DNA from: an uncultured Bacilli bacterium
GTDB taxonomy: Bacteria; Bacillota_I; Bacilli_A; RF39; UBA660
Assembly: GCA_934085565.1 (NCBI GenBank)
Contig: CAKOHG010000001.1
Location: forward strand, 62,001-126,000
Reading direction: 5' to 3'
DNA: 64,000 nucleotides
The notes under the pieces were generated by a model. That model had not been told where the DNA came from, ran no database searches, and worked only from the letters and a program-made list of their open reading frames with translations. This document shows, piece after piece, positions 43,044 to 51,680 of the stretch (positions within the stretch are counted from its first letter, which is position 1; each line of letters begins with the position of its first letter). A program made the translations under genes and the position numbers.

Positions 43044-43712
43044 ATGCCAAGTTGGAAAATTCATGCAAAAATTGGAAATGAAATAAGTAAATATTTAAAG
43101 GTTAATAAAAAATATTTTATGATTGGTAACTTGCTTCCGGATCAAGATAAATATAATATACCGACTATTTCAAAAAATGTTCCTAGAAATTTGACACACT
43201 TTATTTCTCTAGAAGATTACCGTATAGGAATAAATCTTCCAGATTACGAAAAAATGTATCAAAAATATAAAGATGATTTTAATAATCCAGTTTTGCTAGG
43301 TTACTTAGTTCATTTACTGTCTGATTATTATTGGAACAAATATATTTATGATAATTATTTTGTTAAAGAAAATGATCAATATATAGGGGTAATAAAAGCT
43401 GATAAGACATTTTTTAAGTGTGATTTTAAAACAGCTAATACTATGAAACAAGCTGATTTTCAAAAATATAATAATTTTATTACAGTTAGAAAAAATAATT
43501 TTCGCTTTTGCTTAAATAGTAAATATTTTAAACAAATTGATGAACTAAGATTAAACAAAAAAGATATTTATACAGTTGGAAAATATTTAGATTTGTCACA
43601 TTGTCGAATAGCCGATGATTCTTTATATCAAATTTTGAATGAAAACGTTTTAGATGAAATTTTTGAAAATAGTATTACTTTTATTATTCAGTATTTGCAA
43701 GCTAAAAAATAA
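43044..43712 (+). CDS. Zinc-dependent phospholipase C-like protein
   Basis: A 222-residue protein with the landmarks of the zinc-dependent phospholipase C/PLC-like fold: PSWKIHAKIG at the N-terminus, IGNLLPDQD with the first metal Asp, THFISLEDY with a His, and GYLVHLLSDYYWN with the His and Asp pair. There is no signal peptide, so it is probably cytoplasmic and its substrate is unknown. AAAGGAA precedes the start. It lies 20 bases after holA. Confidence 0.75.
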   Translation: MPSWKIHAKIGNEISKYLKVNKKYFMIGNLLPDQDKYNIPTISKNVPRNLTHFISLEDYRIGINLPDYEKMYQKYKDDFNNPVLLGYLVHLLSDYYWNKYIYDNYFVKENDQYIGVIKADKTFFKCDFKTANTMKQADFQKYNNFITVRKNNFRFCLNSKYFKQIDELRLNKKDIYTVGKYLDLSHCRIADDSLYQILNENVLDEIFENSITFIIQYLQAKK

Positions 43713-43777
43713 TAAAAAATAAATATTAATATTTTTAATGAAATGTATTACAATAATAAAGGAAATGAGTTGACGTT

Positions 43778-44809
43778 ATGAATTATCTTTTTTGGTCTTT
43801 ACCATTTTTAGTTATTATTTTATTATTTGTTTTTTATTTTGGCAAAATTATGTTAAAAGTTTTACCGGCTAAGGTGAAAAATTATCCTTTAATTTACTGG
43901 ATAAGTTTGGTTATCCTGATTGGTTTCAATATCTATCTTAGAACACCTCTCATGGGCTTTTTGATTTATTTTACTTTATTTCATATGATATATGATTTAT
44001 TAAGGCTGTTATCTTATCCTTTTAAGAAAGTTAATAATTTTTTAAAGAAACTAAATTACAAAGAATATCCCATTTTGGCAATATCTATTTTATTTACTTT
44101 GTATGGAGTATTAAATGCCATGCACCCAGTAGTAACTTCTTATAATGTTAAAGTAGATAAACAAGTTGATGAACCTATTAAAATAGCTTTTATAAGTGAT
44201 TTACATTTAGGAACACCTTATTTAAATGAAAATTTTCAAAATTTAATAAAAACGGTCAATGAAGGAAATTATGATATCTTTGTTTTAGGTGGTGACATTT
44301 TTGATGAATGGACGACCGAAAAGGAAAAAGAACATTTCTTTGAAATTTTAAAAGAAATCAAAACCAAAAATGGCAGTTATTATATTGAGGGAAACCATGA
44401 TGTTTTAAACGAAGAAACTTATCAGAAATATACAAGTAGTGGGGTTCGTGTTTTACAAAATGAGGTTTTATTAATTAATAATAAATATTATTTAGTAGGG
44501 CGAAAAGACAGAATGACAAGAGAAGTTCAAGGATTAGAACAAATGCTAAAAAATGTGGATATGACACTGCCTATTATTGTCTTAGAACATCAGCCAACGA
44601 GTGTTAAAGAACTAGAAGAAAATAAAGTGGATTTAAGTATTTCTGGGCATACACATGGTGGTCAAATTTGGCCAGCTAACTATTTTGTTAAATATGGTTA
44701 TTATGATAATGGTTATAGTAAATCTATTATATCTTCTGGTTATGGAGAATGGGGTATGCCTATTAAAACGGCTTATCACAGTGAATTAGTATCTATCACT
44801 ATTTATTAA
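43778..44809 (+). CDS. Membrane-anchored metallophosphoesterase (YkuE/YaeI type)
   Basis: A 343-residue calcineurin-like phosphoesterase. The first 130 residues hold about four membrane spans; the catalytic domain follows with FISDLHLG, GGDIFDEW, EGNHDV and ISGHTHGGQIW, a complete set of metal ligands. This arrangement resembles YkuE/YaeI, which act on lipid-linked phosphoesters on the outer side of the membrane. It is convergent with rnhC, sharing a bidirectional terminator. Confidence 0.9.
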   Translation: MNYLFWSLPFLVIILLFVFYFGKIMLKVLPAKVKNYPLIYWISLVILIGFNIYLRTPLMGFLIYFTLFHMIYDLLRLLSYPFKKVNNFLKKLNYKEYPILAISILFTLYGVLNAMHPVVTSYNVKVDKQVDEPIKIAFISDLHLGTPYLNENFQNLIKTVNEGNYDIFVLGGDIFDEWTTEKEKEHFFEILKEIKTKNGSYYIEGNHDVLNEETYQKYTSSGVRVLQNEVLLINNKYYLVGRKDRMTREVQGLEQMLKNVDMTLPIIVLEHQPTSVKELEENKVDLSISGHTHGGQIWPANYFVKYGYYDNGYSKSIISSGYGEWGMPIKTAYHSELVSITIY

Positions 44810-44848
44810 AAAAGGAATATCTTTGCTTATAGATATTCCTTTAATTTT
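44808..44848. terminator. Bidirectional terminator between the phosphoesterase gene and rnhC
   Basis: AAAGGAATATCT (44811-44822) and AGATATTCCTTT (44831-44842) are perfect complements. A and T tracts flank both sides. The rnhC stop codon lies in the loop. Confidence 0.85.
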
Positions 44849-45759
44849 TCTGTATTTTTAAAATTTAATTTAGCAATTTCTTTTAATTTATCCATTCCAT
44901 AATTCTTAACAATTTCACTAGCTTGTTTATCGACTAAAGTACCAGCTCCTTTTAATAAAGGTAAATGAATTTCATTACTGATTTCATCCATTTTCTTCAA
45001 AAAAACATAACGACTAATACAACTTGCCGCTGCCACAGAAGCACAAATGCTTTCGGCTTTTGTGACAAAAGTAATGTCAGTTACTTTTTCGGTAGCTTCA
45101 TTAATGTGTTCAAAATATTTTCGCGGATAAACAAATTGGTCGACAACGATTTTATCGTAAGAAGGTTGTCTTTTTTTCATTTCTACTAAAACTTTGTTAT
45201 GCAAGATTGCCTTAATCTTATTCATATTGTAACCTTTTTTTTGATACTCATTATAAGATGCATTATTCAAAATAAAAGTACAATGATTTACTTCTTTAAT
45301 AAGAGTAGGACCAATTTCTAAAATTTTCTCATCTGTTAATTTTTTGGAATCTTTCACACCAAGTTCTTCCATTCTCGAAACTTGTTCTTTAGAAATATAA
45401 GCACCTGTGACAACAATAGGACCAAAAAAATCTCCTGTACCCACTTCATCAGACCCAATAGTACTTAAAGAATAAAAGTTCTTTCTGGTTTCTTTTTCTT
45501 CTTTTTTCTTTTCTTTGGTATCCTTTACTTCGATAACATTACCTGTTAAATTTCTCTCAATATCTTTCCACATATTAGCGTCAATATCCGCACTAATGCC
45601 TTGAAACATGGCTTTTCCAGATTCATATAAAGTAATAATTGTGCCACCTTCTTCGGCTTGAAAAATCGCATAAGGAGGTGTTTTATCTCTTTTTTTATCT
45701 TCATAATATTTTGTCATTTTTTGTTTTAATGGTTCACTTACTTTAAAAACAATCGTCAT
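44827..45759 (-). CDS. rnhC: Ribonuclease HIII
   Basis: Cleaves RNA in RNA-DNA hybrids. The 310-residue protein has the N-terminal TBP-like substrate-binding domain (about 1-85) and the catalytic domain beginning at IGSDEVGTGDFFGP, with the DE motif, then VKDSKKL and VVDQF. Length and layout are those of RnhC (not RnhB). GGTGAT is ahead of the ATG. In Bacillus it lies next to the cvpA-like gene, as here. Confidence 0.95.
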   Translation of the reverse strand: MTIVFKVSEPLKQKMTKYYEDKKRDKTPPYAIFQAEEGGTIITLYESGKAMFQGISADIDANMWKDIERNLTGNVIEVKDTKEKKKEEKETRKNFYSLSTIGSDEVGTGDFFGPIVVTGAYISKEQVSRMEELGVKDSKKLTDEKILEIGPTLIKEVNHCTFILNNASYNEYQKKGYNMNKIKAILHNKVLVEMKKRQPSYDKIVVDQFVYPRKYFEHINEATEKVTDITFVTKAESICASVAAASCISRYVFLKKMDEISNEIHLPLLKGAGTLVDKQASEIVKNYGMDKLKEIAKLNFKNTEKLKEYL

Positions 45760-45845
45760 TTTCCATCACCGTTTTTAGTTTAACATAAATACTTGCTTAT
45801 GAAAATAAAATATTTTATAATGAAAAAAGATAAGGAGCTTATGAT

Positions 45846-46520
45846 ATGATGAGTATTGTGGATAGTATTATTATTTTATTTTTACTTATGGGAGCTGTGG
45901 TTGGCTTTAAAAGAGGGGTTATTAAAAGTGCTGCTATGTTTGTGGGCGCTATTGTGGTATTAATTCTTTCTTTTTGGCTTAAAAATCCTGTTTCAAAAAT
46001 ATTGTATTCTGTTTGTCCTTTTTTCAACTTTGCAGGTGATTTTGAAGGATTAACGGTTTTAAACATAATTATTTACGAAGCAATTGCCTTTATTTTGGTT
46101 TATATCGTTCTTATGAGTGTTTTACAAATTGTTATAAAAATAACGGGAGGAATTGAAAAGATTTTAGATTTCACCATTATTTTAGGAATTCCTTCCAAAT
46201 TATTAGGAGCTTTATTTGGTTTCTTAGAAAGTTATTTGTTTGTTTTTATTGCACTATTTTTACTTTCTATGCTTCCCGCTACTAACGAACTTATTTTAGA
46301 AAGTAGATTAGGGGGTGTTATTACCGAATCCAGTCCAGGTTTATCTAATTTAACCGAAGAATCTGTAGCAGCTGTTAAAGAAATCATTAGTATTAAAGAT
46401 CAAAACATTCATAACAAAAAACAATATAATAAAAAGTGCTTAGATATTTTACTTAAATATGATATTGTAAAACAAGAGGCAGTAGACGAATTAGTAGAAA
46501 AAGGTAAACTTACTTTTTAA
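45846..46520 (+). CDS. CvpA family membrane protein
   Basis: A 224-residue member of the CvpA (colicin V production) family with four or five spans: the first two near residues 4-45 with the VDSIIILFLLMGAVVGFKRG start, then spans near 75-95 and 110-140. The C-terminus is cytoplasmic and charged. The role in Firmicutes is not settled. AAGGAG lies 8 bases ahead. The gene is divergent from rnhC. Confidence 0.85.
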   Translation: MMSIVDSIIILFLLMGAVVGFKRGVIKSAAMFVGAIVVLILSFWLKNPVSKILYSVCPFFNFAGDFEGLTVLNIIIYEAIAFILVYIVLMSVLQIVIKITGGIEKILDFTIILGIPSKLLGALFGFLESYLFVFIALFLLSMLPATNELILESRLGGVITESSPGLSNLTEESVAAVKEIISIKDQNIHNKKQYNKKCLDILLKYDIVKQEAVDELVEKGKLTF

Positions 46521-46552
46521 AAGGCATTTATAAGATGAAATGTCTTTTTTAT
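46519..46552 (+). terminator. Terminator after the cvpA-like gene
   Basis: AAAGGCATTT / AAATGTCTTT with one G-U pair and T run. Confidence 0.8.
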
Positions 46553-46610
46553 TTTGCATAAAATTAAAGAAAGTATGTTAAAATAAGAAAGAAAAAGAAA
46601 GGAAAAAATT

Positions 46611-46907
46611 ATGATAAAATATTTAAAAAATGAGAATTTTAATGATGAAATCAAAGAGGGCATTACCTTAGTTGATTTTTATGCCGATTGGTGTGGACCT
46701 TGTCAACGAATGGGAGCCATTTTAGAAGAATGTGAAAACTTGAATGTTTTGAAAGTAAACACAGATGAACATCAAGACTTAGCTATTTCTTTTGGCGTTA
46801 TGTCAATTCCTACCCTTATTTTATTTAAAGATGGTCAAGAAATGGGTAAAAAAATTGGCTTAATGAGTAAAAGTGAAGTAGAAGCCTTTGTAAAAGAGCA
46901 TGAATAG
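46611..46907 (+). CDS. trxA: Thioredoxin
   Basis: A 98-residue cytoplasmic thioredoxin. The active site WCGPCQ gives Cys28 and Cys31, and the cis-proline motif SIPTLILF follows near residue 67. Slightly shorter than E. coli TrxA. It reduces protein disulfides and may also supply two membrane-anchored thioredoxin-fold proteins encoded 2 kb downstream. AAAGGAAA lies ahead of the start. Confidence 0.92.
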   Translation: MIKYLKNENFNDEIKEGITLVDFYADWCGPCQRMGAILEECENLNVLKVNTDEHQDLAISFGVMSIPTLILFKDGQEMGKKIGLMSKSEVEAFVKEHE

Positions 46908-46917
46908 TCAAATTTAC

Positions 46918-46946
46918 TTGTTATTCTAAAAATATTTTGATACAAT
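46918..46946 (+). promoter_or_regulatory. Promoter of rpsB-tsf
   Basis: TTGTTA, 17-base spacer, TACAAT. Confidence 0.65.
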
Positions 46947-46953
46947 AAACGTG

Positions 46954-47056
46954 CTTAATAAAAGCAAATAAACATGCACTAGGGATTAAGGTTTTCGAGT
47001 GCTCACGGCGTTGGGTGAAAATTTTGAGAAGATCTAGGCAGAAGAAAAAACGAAGG
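46954..47056 (+). ncRNA. Structured 5' leader of rpsB, possible r-protein autoregulatory element
   Basis: About 115 bases of G-rich leader unlike the neighbouring AT-rich gaps. GCACT (46977-46981) can pair with AGTGC (47000-47004), and CAC...GTG with flanking TTTTC and GAAAA-type tracts can form a second stem. No T run or T-box is present. It may be an S2-binding leader; this is inference. Confidence 0.4.
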
Positions 47057-47067
47057 AGGATGTTTTT

Positions 47068-47841
47068 ATGAGCGTTGTTTCTAAGAATGTTTTATTAGAA
47101 GCTGGTGTTCATTTTGGACATCAAACAAAAAGATGGAATCCAAAAATGAAACCTTATATTTATGGAGCTAGAGATGATATTTATATTATTGATCTAGACA
47201 AAACAGTTGAAGGTATGGAAAAAGCTTATGCTGAAATGAAGTCTATAGCTGAAAATGGTGGTACTTTCTTATTTGTAGGTACTAAAAAACAAGCTGGTGA
47301 AGTTGTTAAAGAAGAAGCTTTAAGAAGTAAATCTTTTTATGTAACTGAACGTTGGTTAGGTGGTACATTAACAAACTTCCGTACAATTCGTCGTCGTGTT
47401 AATAGACTTGAAGAAATCGAAAAAATGGAAGCTGATGGAACTTTTGAAGTTTTACCTAAAAAAGAAGTTATTGGTCTTAAAAAAGAATATGATAAATTAA
47501 ATCGTTTACTTTCTGGTATTCGTGGTATGAATAAACTTCCACAAGCTATCATTATTATTGATTCTAAGAAGGAAGCTAATGCTATTCATGAAGCTAGAAA
47601 ATTAAATATTCCTGTATTTGGTTTAATTGATACAAACTGTGATCCTGATGATGTTGATTTTGTTATTCCAGGAAATGATGATGCTGTTAAAGCTATCAAA
47701 GTTGTTATGGGTGCTTTAAATAATGCTATTTGTGAAGCTAACAACCTTGAATTAGTTGACTATTCTTCTGAAGATGCTGCTAAAGAAATGAAAAGCAAAG
47801 ACGACAGAAAAAAAGAAGATACTAAAAAAAGCGCTGAATAA
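47068..47841 (+). CDS. rpsB: Ribosomal protein uS2
   Basis: Small-subunit protein S2, 257 residues. The start EAGVHFGHQTKRWNPKM, the segment RWLGGTLTNFRTI and the GLIDTNCDPD motif are diagnostic. The C-terminal tail is lysine-rich. A structured leader and strong GAAGGAGG precede it. It forms an operon with tsf 27 bases downstream, as in most bacteria. Confidence 0.98.
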   Translation: MSVVSKNVLLEAGVHFGHQTKRWNPKMKPYIYGARDDIYIIDLDKTVEGMEKAYAEMKSIAENGGTFLFVGTKKQAGEVVKEEALRSKSFYVTERWLGGTLTNFRTIRRRVNRLEEIEKMEADGTFEVLPKKEVIGLKKEYDKLNRLLSGIRGMNKLPQAIIIIDSKKEANAIHEARKLNIPVFGLIDTNCDPDDVDFVIPGNDDAVKAIKVVMGALNNAICEANNLELVDYSSEDAAKEMKSKDDRKKEDTKKSAE

Positions 47842-47868
47842 AATTATATTGGAAAGGATTTGAGTTTT

Positions 47869-48744
47869 ATGGTAACCGCTGAAATGGTTAAAAATTTAAG
47901 AGAAAAAACAGGAGCTGGCATGATGGATTGCAAAAAAGCTCTTGCAGAAACAAACGGAGATATGGCTGCTGCTGAAGATTACCTAAGAGAAAAAGGTATT
48001 GCTAAAGCCAATAAAAAAGAAAGCCGTATTGCTGCTGAAGGTTTAGCTAATATTTTTGTTGATGGTAATAAAGCTGTTATTTTAGAAGTGAATTCTGAAA
48101 CGGATTTCGTTAGTAAAAATGAAGAATTTACTGATATGATTAAAGAAATCGGTATGGCTTTATTAAAAAGCGACGCTAAAACTTTAGAAGAAGCTATGGA
48201 AGTTAATACAGAAAATGGCACTATTAAAGATTTAATTGTTGCTAAAACAGCTAAAATTGGTGAAAAACTTTCTTTACGTCGTTTCCAAATTGTTACATTA
48301 GAAGACGGTGAAGTATTTGGTTCATATATTCATATGGGCGGAAAAATTGCTAGTTTAGTCGTTTTAAAAGGAGCTAACGAAGAAGTAGCTAAAGATGTTG
48401 CTATGCAACAAGCGGCTATGCGTCCTAGTTATGTCTTTATTTCTGATGTACCCGAAGATGTTGTAAATCATGAAAAAGAAGTTCAAAAAGAACTTGCTAT
48501 GGGTGAAGGAAAACCAGCTGAAATTGCTGAAAAAATGGTAGAAGGTAGAATGCATAAATTCTATAAAGAAATTTGCTTAGTAGAACAAGCCTTTATTAAA
48601 GATGGTGGTTTATCAGTAAACCAATATATCAAAAATAATGGTGGAGAACTAAAAACAGCTATTCGTTATGAAGTTGGCGAAGGCATGGAAAAAAGAAATG
48701 ATGACTTTGCTTCTGAAGTAATGAATCAAGTTAAAGGAAATTAA
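47869..48744 (+). CDS. tsf: Elongation factor Ts
   Basis: Nucleotide exchange factor for EF-Tu, 291 residues. The N-terminal UBA-like helix with LREKTGAGMMDCKKAL and the core SETDFVSKNEEF are family signatures. I chose ATG 47869; the in-frame TTG at 47860 sits only one base behind GGAAAGGA. The usual next genes pyrH and frr are not both present: two thioredoxin-like genes separate tsf from frr. Confidence 0.97.
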   Translation: MVTAEMVKNLREKTGAGMMDCKKALAETNGDMAAAEDYLREKGIAKANKKESRIAAEGLANIFVDGNKAVILEVNSETDFVSKNEEFTDMIKEIGMALLKSDAKTLEEAMEVNTENGTIKDLIVAKTAKIGEKLSLRRFQIVTLEDGEVFGSYIHMGGKIASLVVLKGANEEVAKDVAMQQAAMRPSYVFISDVPEDVVNHEKEVQKELAMGEGKPAEIAEKMVEGRMHKFYKEICLVEQAFIKDGGLSVNQYIKNNGGELKTAIRYEVGEGMEKRNDDFASEVMNQVKGN

Positions 48745-48750
48745 CAAATT

Positions 48751-48784
48751 TAGACACTTTTTTGAGTAAAGTGTCTTTTTTTAT
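48751..48784 (+). terminator. Terminator after tsf
   Basis: AGACACTTT / AAAGTGTCT with a 7-base loop and T run. Confidence 0.88.
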
Positions 48785-48825
48785 CCCTTTTTCCTTGATA
48801 TAATAGGGTTTAAGGAGAGAAAACT

Positions 48826-49449
48826 ATGAAAGTAAAGAAAAAACCAATGCCAATGTGGCAAAAAATATTTTATGTAATAAGTTTTATTTTCTTAATCTGG
48901 GCTTTTATCTATTTAGGAACCAAAAATTATAATGCTCCTCAAAGAGAACTTACTGATAGTGAGTCTTTTACCAAGGAGTATGGCATAACGAGTCAAAACG
49001 TTTTTAAATATACAACCGCTAAAGAAGTCTTAGAAATGATGAATACCAAAGAAGCTTTAATTTTTATGGCTTTTCCCGAAAATAAATGGAGTAGTAAATA
49101 TGCTGAAATTTTAAATGATACCGCCGAAAAACTCGGTATTAAAGAGATTTACTATTACAATTTTAAAAATGATCGTAGTAATAATAATCACTATTATGAA
49201 AATATAGTTAAAGAATTATCGAGTTATGTTCCTTATTTGGATAATGATAATAGTGATATTTATGCTCCTACTTTAATCGGTGTAAAAGATGGCAATATCG
49301 TTTTCTATGATGATGAAACAAGTATTATTCATGGTGATATTTCTATCGATGATTATTGGACAAATGATAAAATTGCTTCTAAAATGGTTAATTTAGGCAT
49401 TTTATTACAAAAATATTTAGGTGAAGATGATGAAAAAACACAAGAATGA
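48826..49449 (+). CDS. Membrane-anchored thioredoxin-fold protein lacking CxxC
   Basis: A 207-residue protein with a positive N-terminus, one membrane span (about residues 14-33) and an extracytoplasmic domain. The pattern of strand (ALIFMAFPENKWS), helix, strand (EIYYYNF), and a long helix and strand (APTLIGVKDGNIVFYD, with the proline before a strand as in thioredoxins) suggests a thioredoxin fold, but the usual CxxC position reads ENKWS with no cysteine. So it would not be a dithiol oxidoreductase. It overlaps the next gene, a similar protein that has CxxC, by 20 bases. Confidence 0.6.
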   Translation: MKVKKKPMPMWQKIFYVISFIFLIWAFIYLGTKNYNAPQRELTDSESFTKEYGITSQNVFKYTTAKEVLEMMNTKEALIFMAFPENKWSSKYAEILNDTAEKLGIKEIYYYNFKNDRSNNNHYYENIVKELSSYVPYLDNDNSDIYAPTLIGVKDGNIVFYDDETSIIHGDISIDDYWTNDKIASKMVNLGILLQKYLGEDDEKTQE

Positions 49450-49981
49450 TGAGAAGATAGATGATAATCAAAAACGAAGTGAATTTTGGTATTGTACTTT
49501 TATTGTTGTTGTCATTATTTTTATTGCCATGGGAGATCAGATTGCCTTACATTTTATCAAAAGTAATCCTAACCCTAATGACCGTGTTTTTGGTGGGGCT
49601 TCTAAGGAAGAATATAAGATAGATTTTTTAACAGAGTTAAGTTTAGAACAAGTGATGGATAAAATAAATAATAAGGAAAGTTTTCTTTTACTTTCTTCTA
49701 AAAATGACTGTGTAGTTTGTGAAAGATTACTTCCGGATTTAAAAAAAGAATATGAACAAAGCCAAATAAGTTTTTATTATTTTAATAAAGATTTATATGA
49801 TAATTCGATGGCAATTGTGCAAGATTTTACCAATTTAGATGAAAATATCAAAAATCATTTTGCTTATACTCCATATCTTATGTATTTTGAAGAAGGTAAT
49901 TTAAAAGGTGAAATCATCGGAGATAACATAAAAAGTGAACTAAAAACATTTTTAGAAAATAATAAAATAGAAAAAAATTAA
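49430..49981 (+). CDS. Membrane-anchored thioredoxin-fold protein with CVVC motif
   Basis: A 183-residue protein with one N-terminal span (about residues 25-42) and an extracytoplasmic thioredoxin-like domain. The motif is CVVC (SSKNDCVVCERL), followed by the helix and TPYLMYF, which matches the cis-proline strand. It is likely a thiol-disulfide enzyme outside the membrane, or an accessory to its cysteine-free neighbour. I chose ATG 49430 because AGGTGA (49419-49424) is five bases away. It ends 14 bases before frr. Confidence 0.7.
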   Translation: MKKHKNDEKIDDNQKRSEFWYCTFIVVVIIFIAMGDQIALHFIKSNPNPNDRVFGGASKEEYKIDFLTELSLEQVMDKINNKESFLLLSSKNDCVVCERLLPDLKKEYEQSQISFYYFNKDLYDNSMAIVQDFTNLDENIKNHFAYTPYLMYFEEGNLKGEIIGDNIKSELKTFLENNKIEKN

Positions 49982-49995
49982 GAAAGAGGATAAAT

Positions 49996-50523
49996 ATGAA
50001 TACAGAAAAACAAATGCAAAAAGCAATGGAAAGTTTAGATAATAGACTTTTAAATATCAGAGCAGGAAGAGCTAATCCAGGAATGGTAAGTGGAATCATG
50101 GTTTCTTACTATGGAGCCTTAACTCCTTTACAAAGTCTTGCCAATATTACCGTTCCAGAAGCTAGACAATTAATGATTAAACCCTTTGATAGAGGTGTTT
50201 TAAAAGATATTGAACATGCTATTCATGAAGCAAATATTGGTATCACTCCAACTAATAATGGCGAAATGATTATTTTAACTGTTCCTGAATTAACAGAAGA
50301 CAGAAGAAGAGAATATGTTAAAGATGCTAAAAAAGAATGTGAAGAAGCCAAAATTGCTTTAAGAAACATTCGCCAAGATGCCAATGAAGAAATTAGATTA
50401 CTAGAATTACCAGAAGATCAAGAGAAAAAGGAATTAGACAGTATTCAAGAATTAATTAATAAATACAACAAAATTGTTGATGAAAAATTTAAAGAAAAAG
50501 AAAAAGAACTTATGAGTGTTTAA
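49996..50523 (+). CDS. frr: Ribosome recycling factor
   Basis: Splits post-termination ribosomes together with EF-G. The 175-residue protein has the RIRAGRANP-type motif (NIRAGRANPG), a second landmark in the IKPFDRGVLKDIE region and the closing long helices of the three-helix bundle. It is about ten residues shorter at the N-terminus than usual. AAGAGGA precedes the ATG. Normally pyrH lies directly upstream; here two thioredoxin-like genes do. Confidence 0.96.
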   Translation: MNTEKQMQKAMESLDNRLLNIRAGRANPGMVSGIMVSYYGALTPLQSLANITVPEARQLMIKPFDRGVLKDIEHAIHEANIGITPTNNGEMIILTVPELTEDRRREYVKDAKKECEEAKIALRNIRQDANEEIRLLELPEDQEKKELDSIQELINKYNKIVDEKFKEKEKELMSV

Positions 50524-50535
50524 AATTCGAGTTTT

Positions 50536-50560
50536 TACGCGCTAATATGCGCTTTTTTTC
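50536..50560 (+). terminator. Terminator after frr
   Basis: GCGC-TAATAT-GCGC flanked by A and T; seven T follow. Confidence 0.65.
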
Positions 50561-50624
50561 TTGCATATAGAAAATTCAAGTGTTATAATCTATTGTAGAA
50601 ATTACGAAGGGAGGGTGAAATAGC

Positions 50625-50816
50625 ATGAATTCCAATAAAGTTATAGTTAAAGATGGCGATATTGATAAAGCATTAAAAAGATGGAAAGTCGTTGTTGCAA
50701 AAAGTGGTGTCCCTTCAGAAGTTAAAAAAAGAAAACATTACGAAAAACCAGGAGTAAAGAAAAGAGAAGAAAAGAAGAAAAATATTCGTAATTCTCGTAA
50801 ACATCGTAGTTACTAA
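50625..50816 (+). CDS. rpsU: Ribosomal protein bS21
   Basis: Small-subunit protein S21, 63 residues, very basic. The segment DIDKALKRWK and the VPSEVKKRKHYEKPG region match the family. GGGAGG is well placed ahead of the ATG. It is followed by yqeY, as in Bacillus, but separated from it by a terminator. Confidence 0.95.
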   Translation: MNSNKVIVKDGDIDKALKRWKVVVAKSGVPSEVKKRKHYEKPGVKKREEKKKNIRNSRKHRSY

Positions 50817-50842
50817 AATACAGTTTGAACTGTATTTTTTCT
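50815..50842 (+). terminator. Terminator after rpsU
   Basis: AAATACAGTT-TG-AACTGTATTT, T run; may act as an attenuator before yqeY. Confidence 0.85.
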
Positions 50843-50883
50843 TTTGTCTGTAGTAAAATATTAAAAAGAAAAGAGGAAATAAC

Positions 50884-51324
50884 ATGAATTTAAATGAACG
50901 TATATCTGAAGATATGAAAGGAGCTATGAAAACAGGAGATAAATTTAAATTATCTGTTTTAAGAATGTTAAAAAGTTCCTTACAATTAGAAAAAATAAAT
51001 TTAAAAAAAGATTTAGATGATAAAGAAGTCATGAGTGTCATCAAAAAGGCTGTTAAACAAAGAAAAGATTCTATAGTAGAATTTGAAAAATATGGTAAAA
51101 CAGAAGAAATTGCTGACTTACAAAAAGAAATCGATGTTTTGAAAGTTTATTTGCCAGAAGAATTAAGTGAAGAAAAAATCAAAGAGGAAGTAGATGAAGC
51201 TTTTCAAAATTTAAAACCAGAAAGTATTAAAGATATGGGTAAAGTTATGAAATATTTAACGGATAAAATTGGTACTCAAGCGGATATGTCTTTAGTAAGC
51301 AAACTTGTTAAAAGTAAATTTTAA
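50884..51324 (+). CDS. YqeY family (GatB/YqeY domain) protein
   Basis: A 146-residue protein with the helical GatB/YqeY domain. LNERISEDMKGAMKTGD at the start, the LRMLKSSLQ helix and LKVYLPEELSEE are typical. The domain binds tRNA in GatB, and free YqeY is presumed to interact with tRNA or the ribosome, but the reaction is unknown. It follows rpsU as in Bacillus. Confidence 0.92.
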   Translation: MNLNERISEDMKGAMKTGDKFKLSVLRMLKSSLQLEKINLKKDLDDKEVMSVIKKAVKQRKDSIVEFEKYGKTEEIADLQKEIDVLKVYLPEELSEEKIKEEVDEAFQNLKPESIKDMGKVMKYLTDKIGTQADMSLVSKLVKSKF

Positions 51325-51344
51325 GACCAAGAGGTCTTTTTTTT
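51323..51344 (+). terminator. Terminator after yqeY
   Basis: AAGACC-AAGA-GGTCTT followed by T. Confidence 0.8.
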
Positions 51345-51409
51345 AGCTTATTATGTCGAAAGACTTTTTTCTAGGTCTTTAATTTGATACATTGTTACTG
51401 GTGATGTCT

Positions 51410-51637
51410 ATGGATTTATATTATCAAAATGAAACTCTTTATGTGGATATTGTCGATTCTTTAGATACAAATGATTATTCTAAAATCGAAGCAAAAATAT
51501 TTCGAATTATTGATGATTATGGTGTTGAAAGAATCGTTATCAAAAATCATAATCAAGTTTTTCATAACCGACAATTTTTAAGGCAAATGAAACAAAATTA
51601 TGCTTCTCGTTATACGGGTGAATTTTTAATTCGTTAA
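51410..51637 (+). CDS. Small protein of unknown function upstream of the gpr-like gene
   Basis: A 75-residue protein. The order strand (LYVDIV), helix (YSKIEAKIFRIIDDYG), strand (ERIVIKN), helix and strand looks like a shortened STAS fold (SpoIIAA-like), but the phosphorylatable Ser motif of anti-anti-sigma factors is absent. GGTGAT is four bases before ATG 51410; earlier in-frame starts have no such site. It lies 43 bases upstream of a spore-protease-like gene, so a role in sporulation is possible but unproven. Confidence 0.5.
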   Translation: MDLYYQNETLYVDIVDSLDTNDYSKIEAKIFRIIDDYGVERIVIKNHNQVFHNRQFLRQMKQNYASRYTGEFLIR

Positions 51638-51680
51638 CATATTTTTAAGGTTCATAGTTCATATTAATAAAGGTGATATT

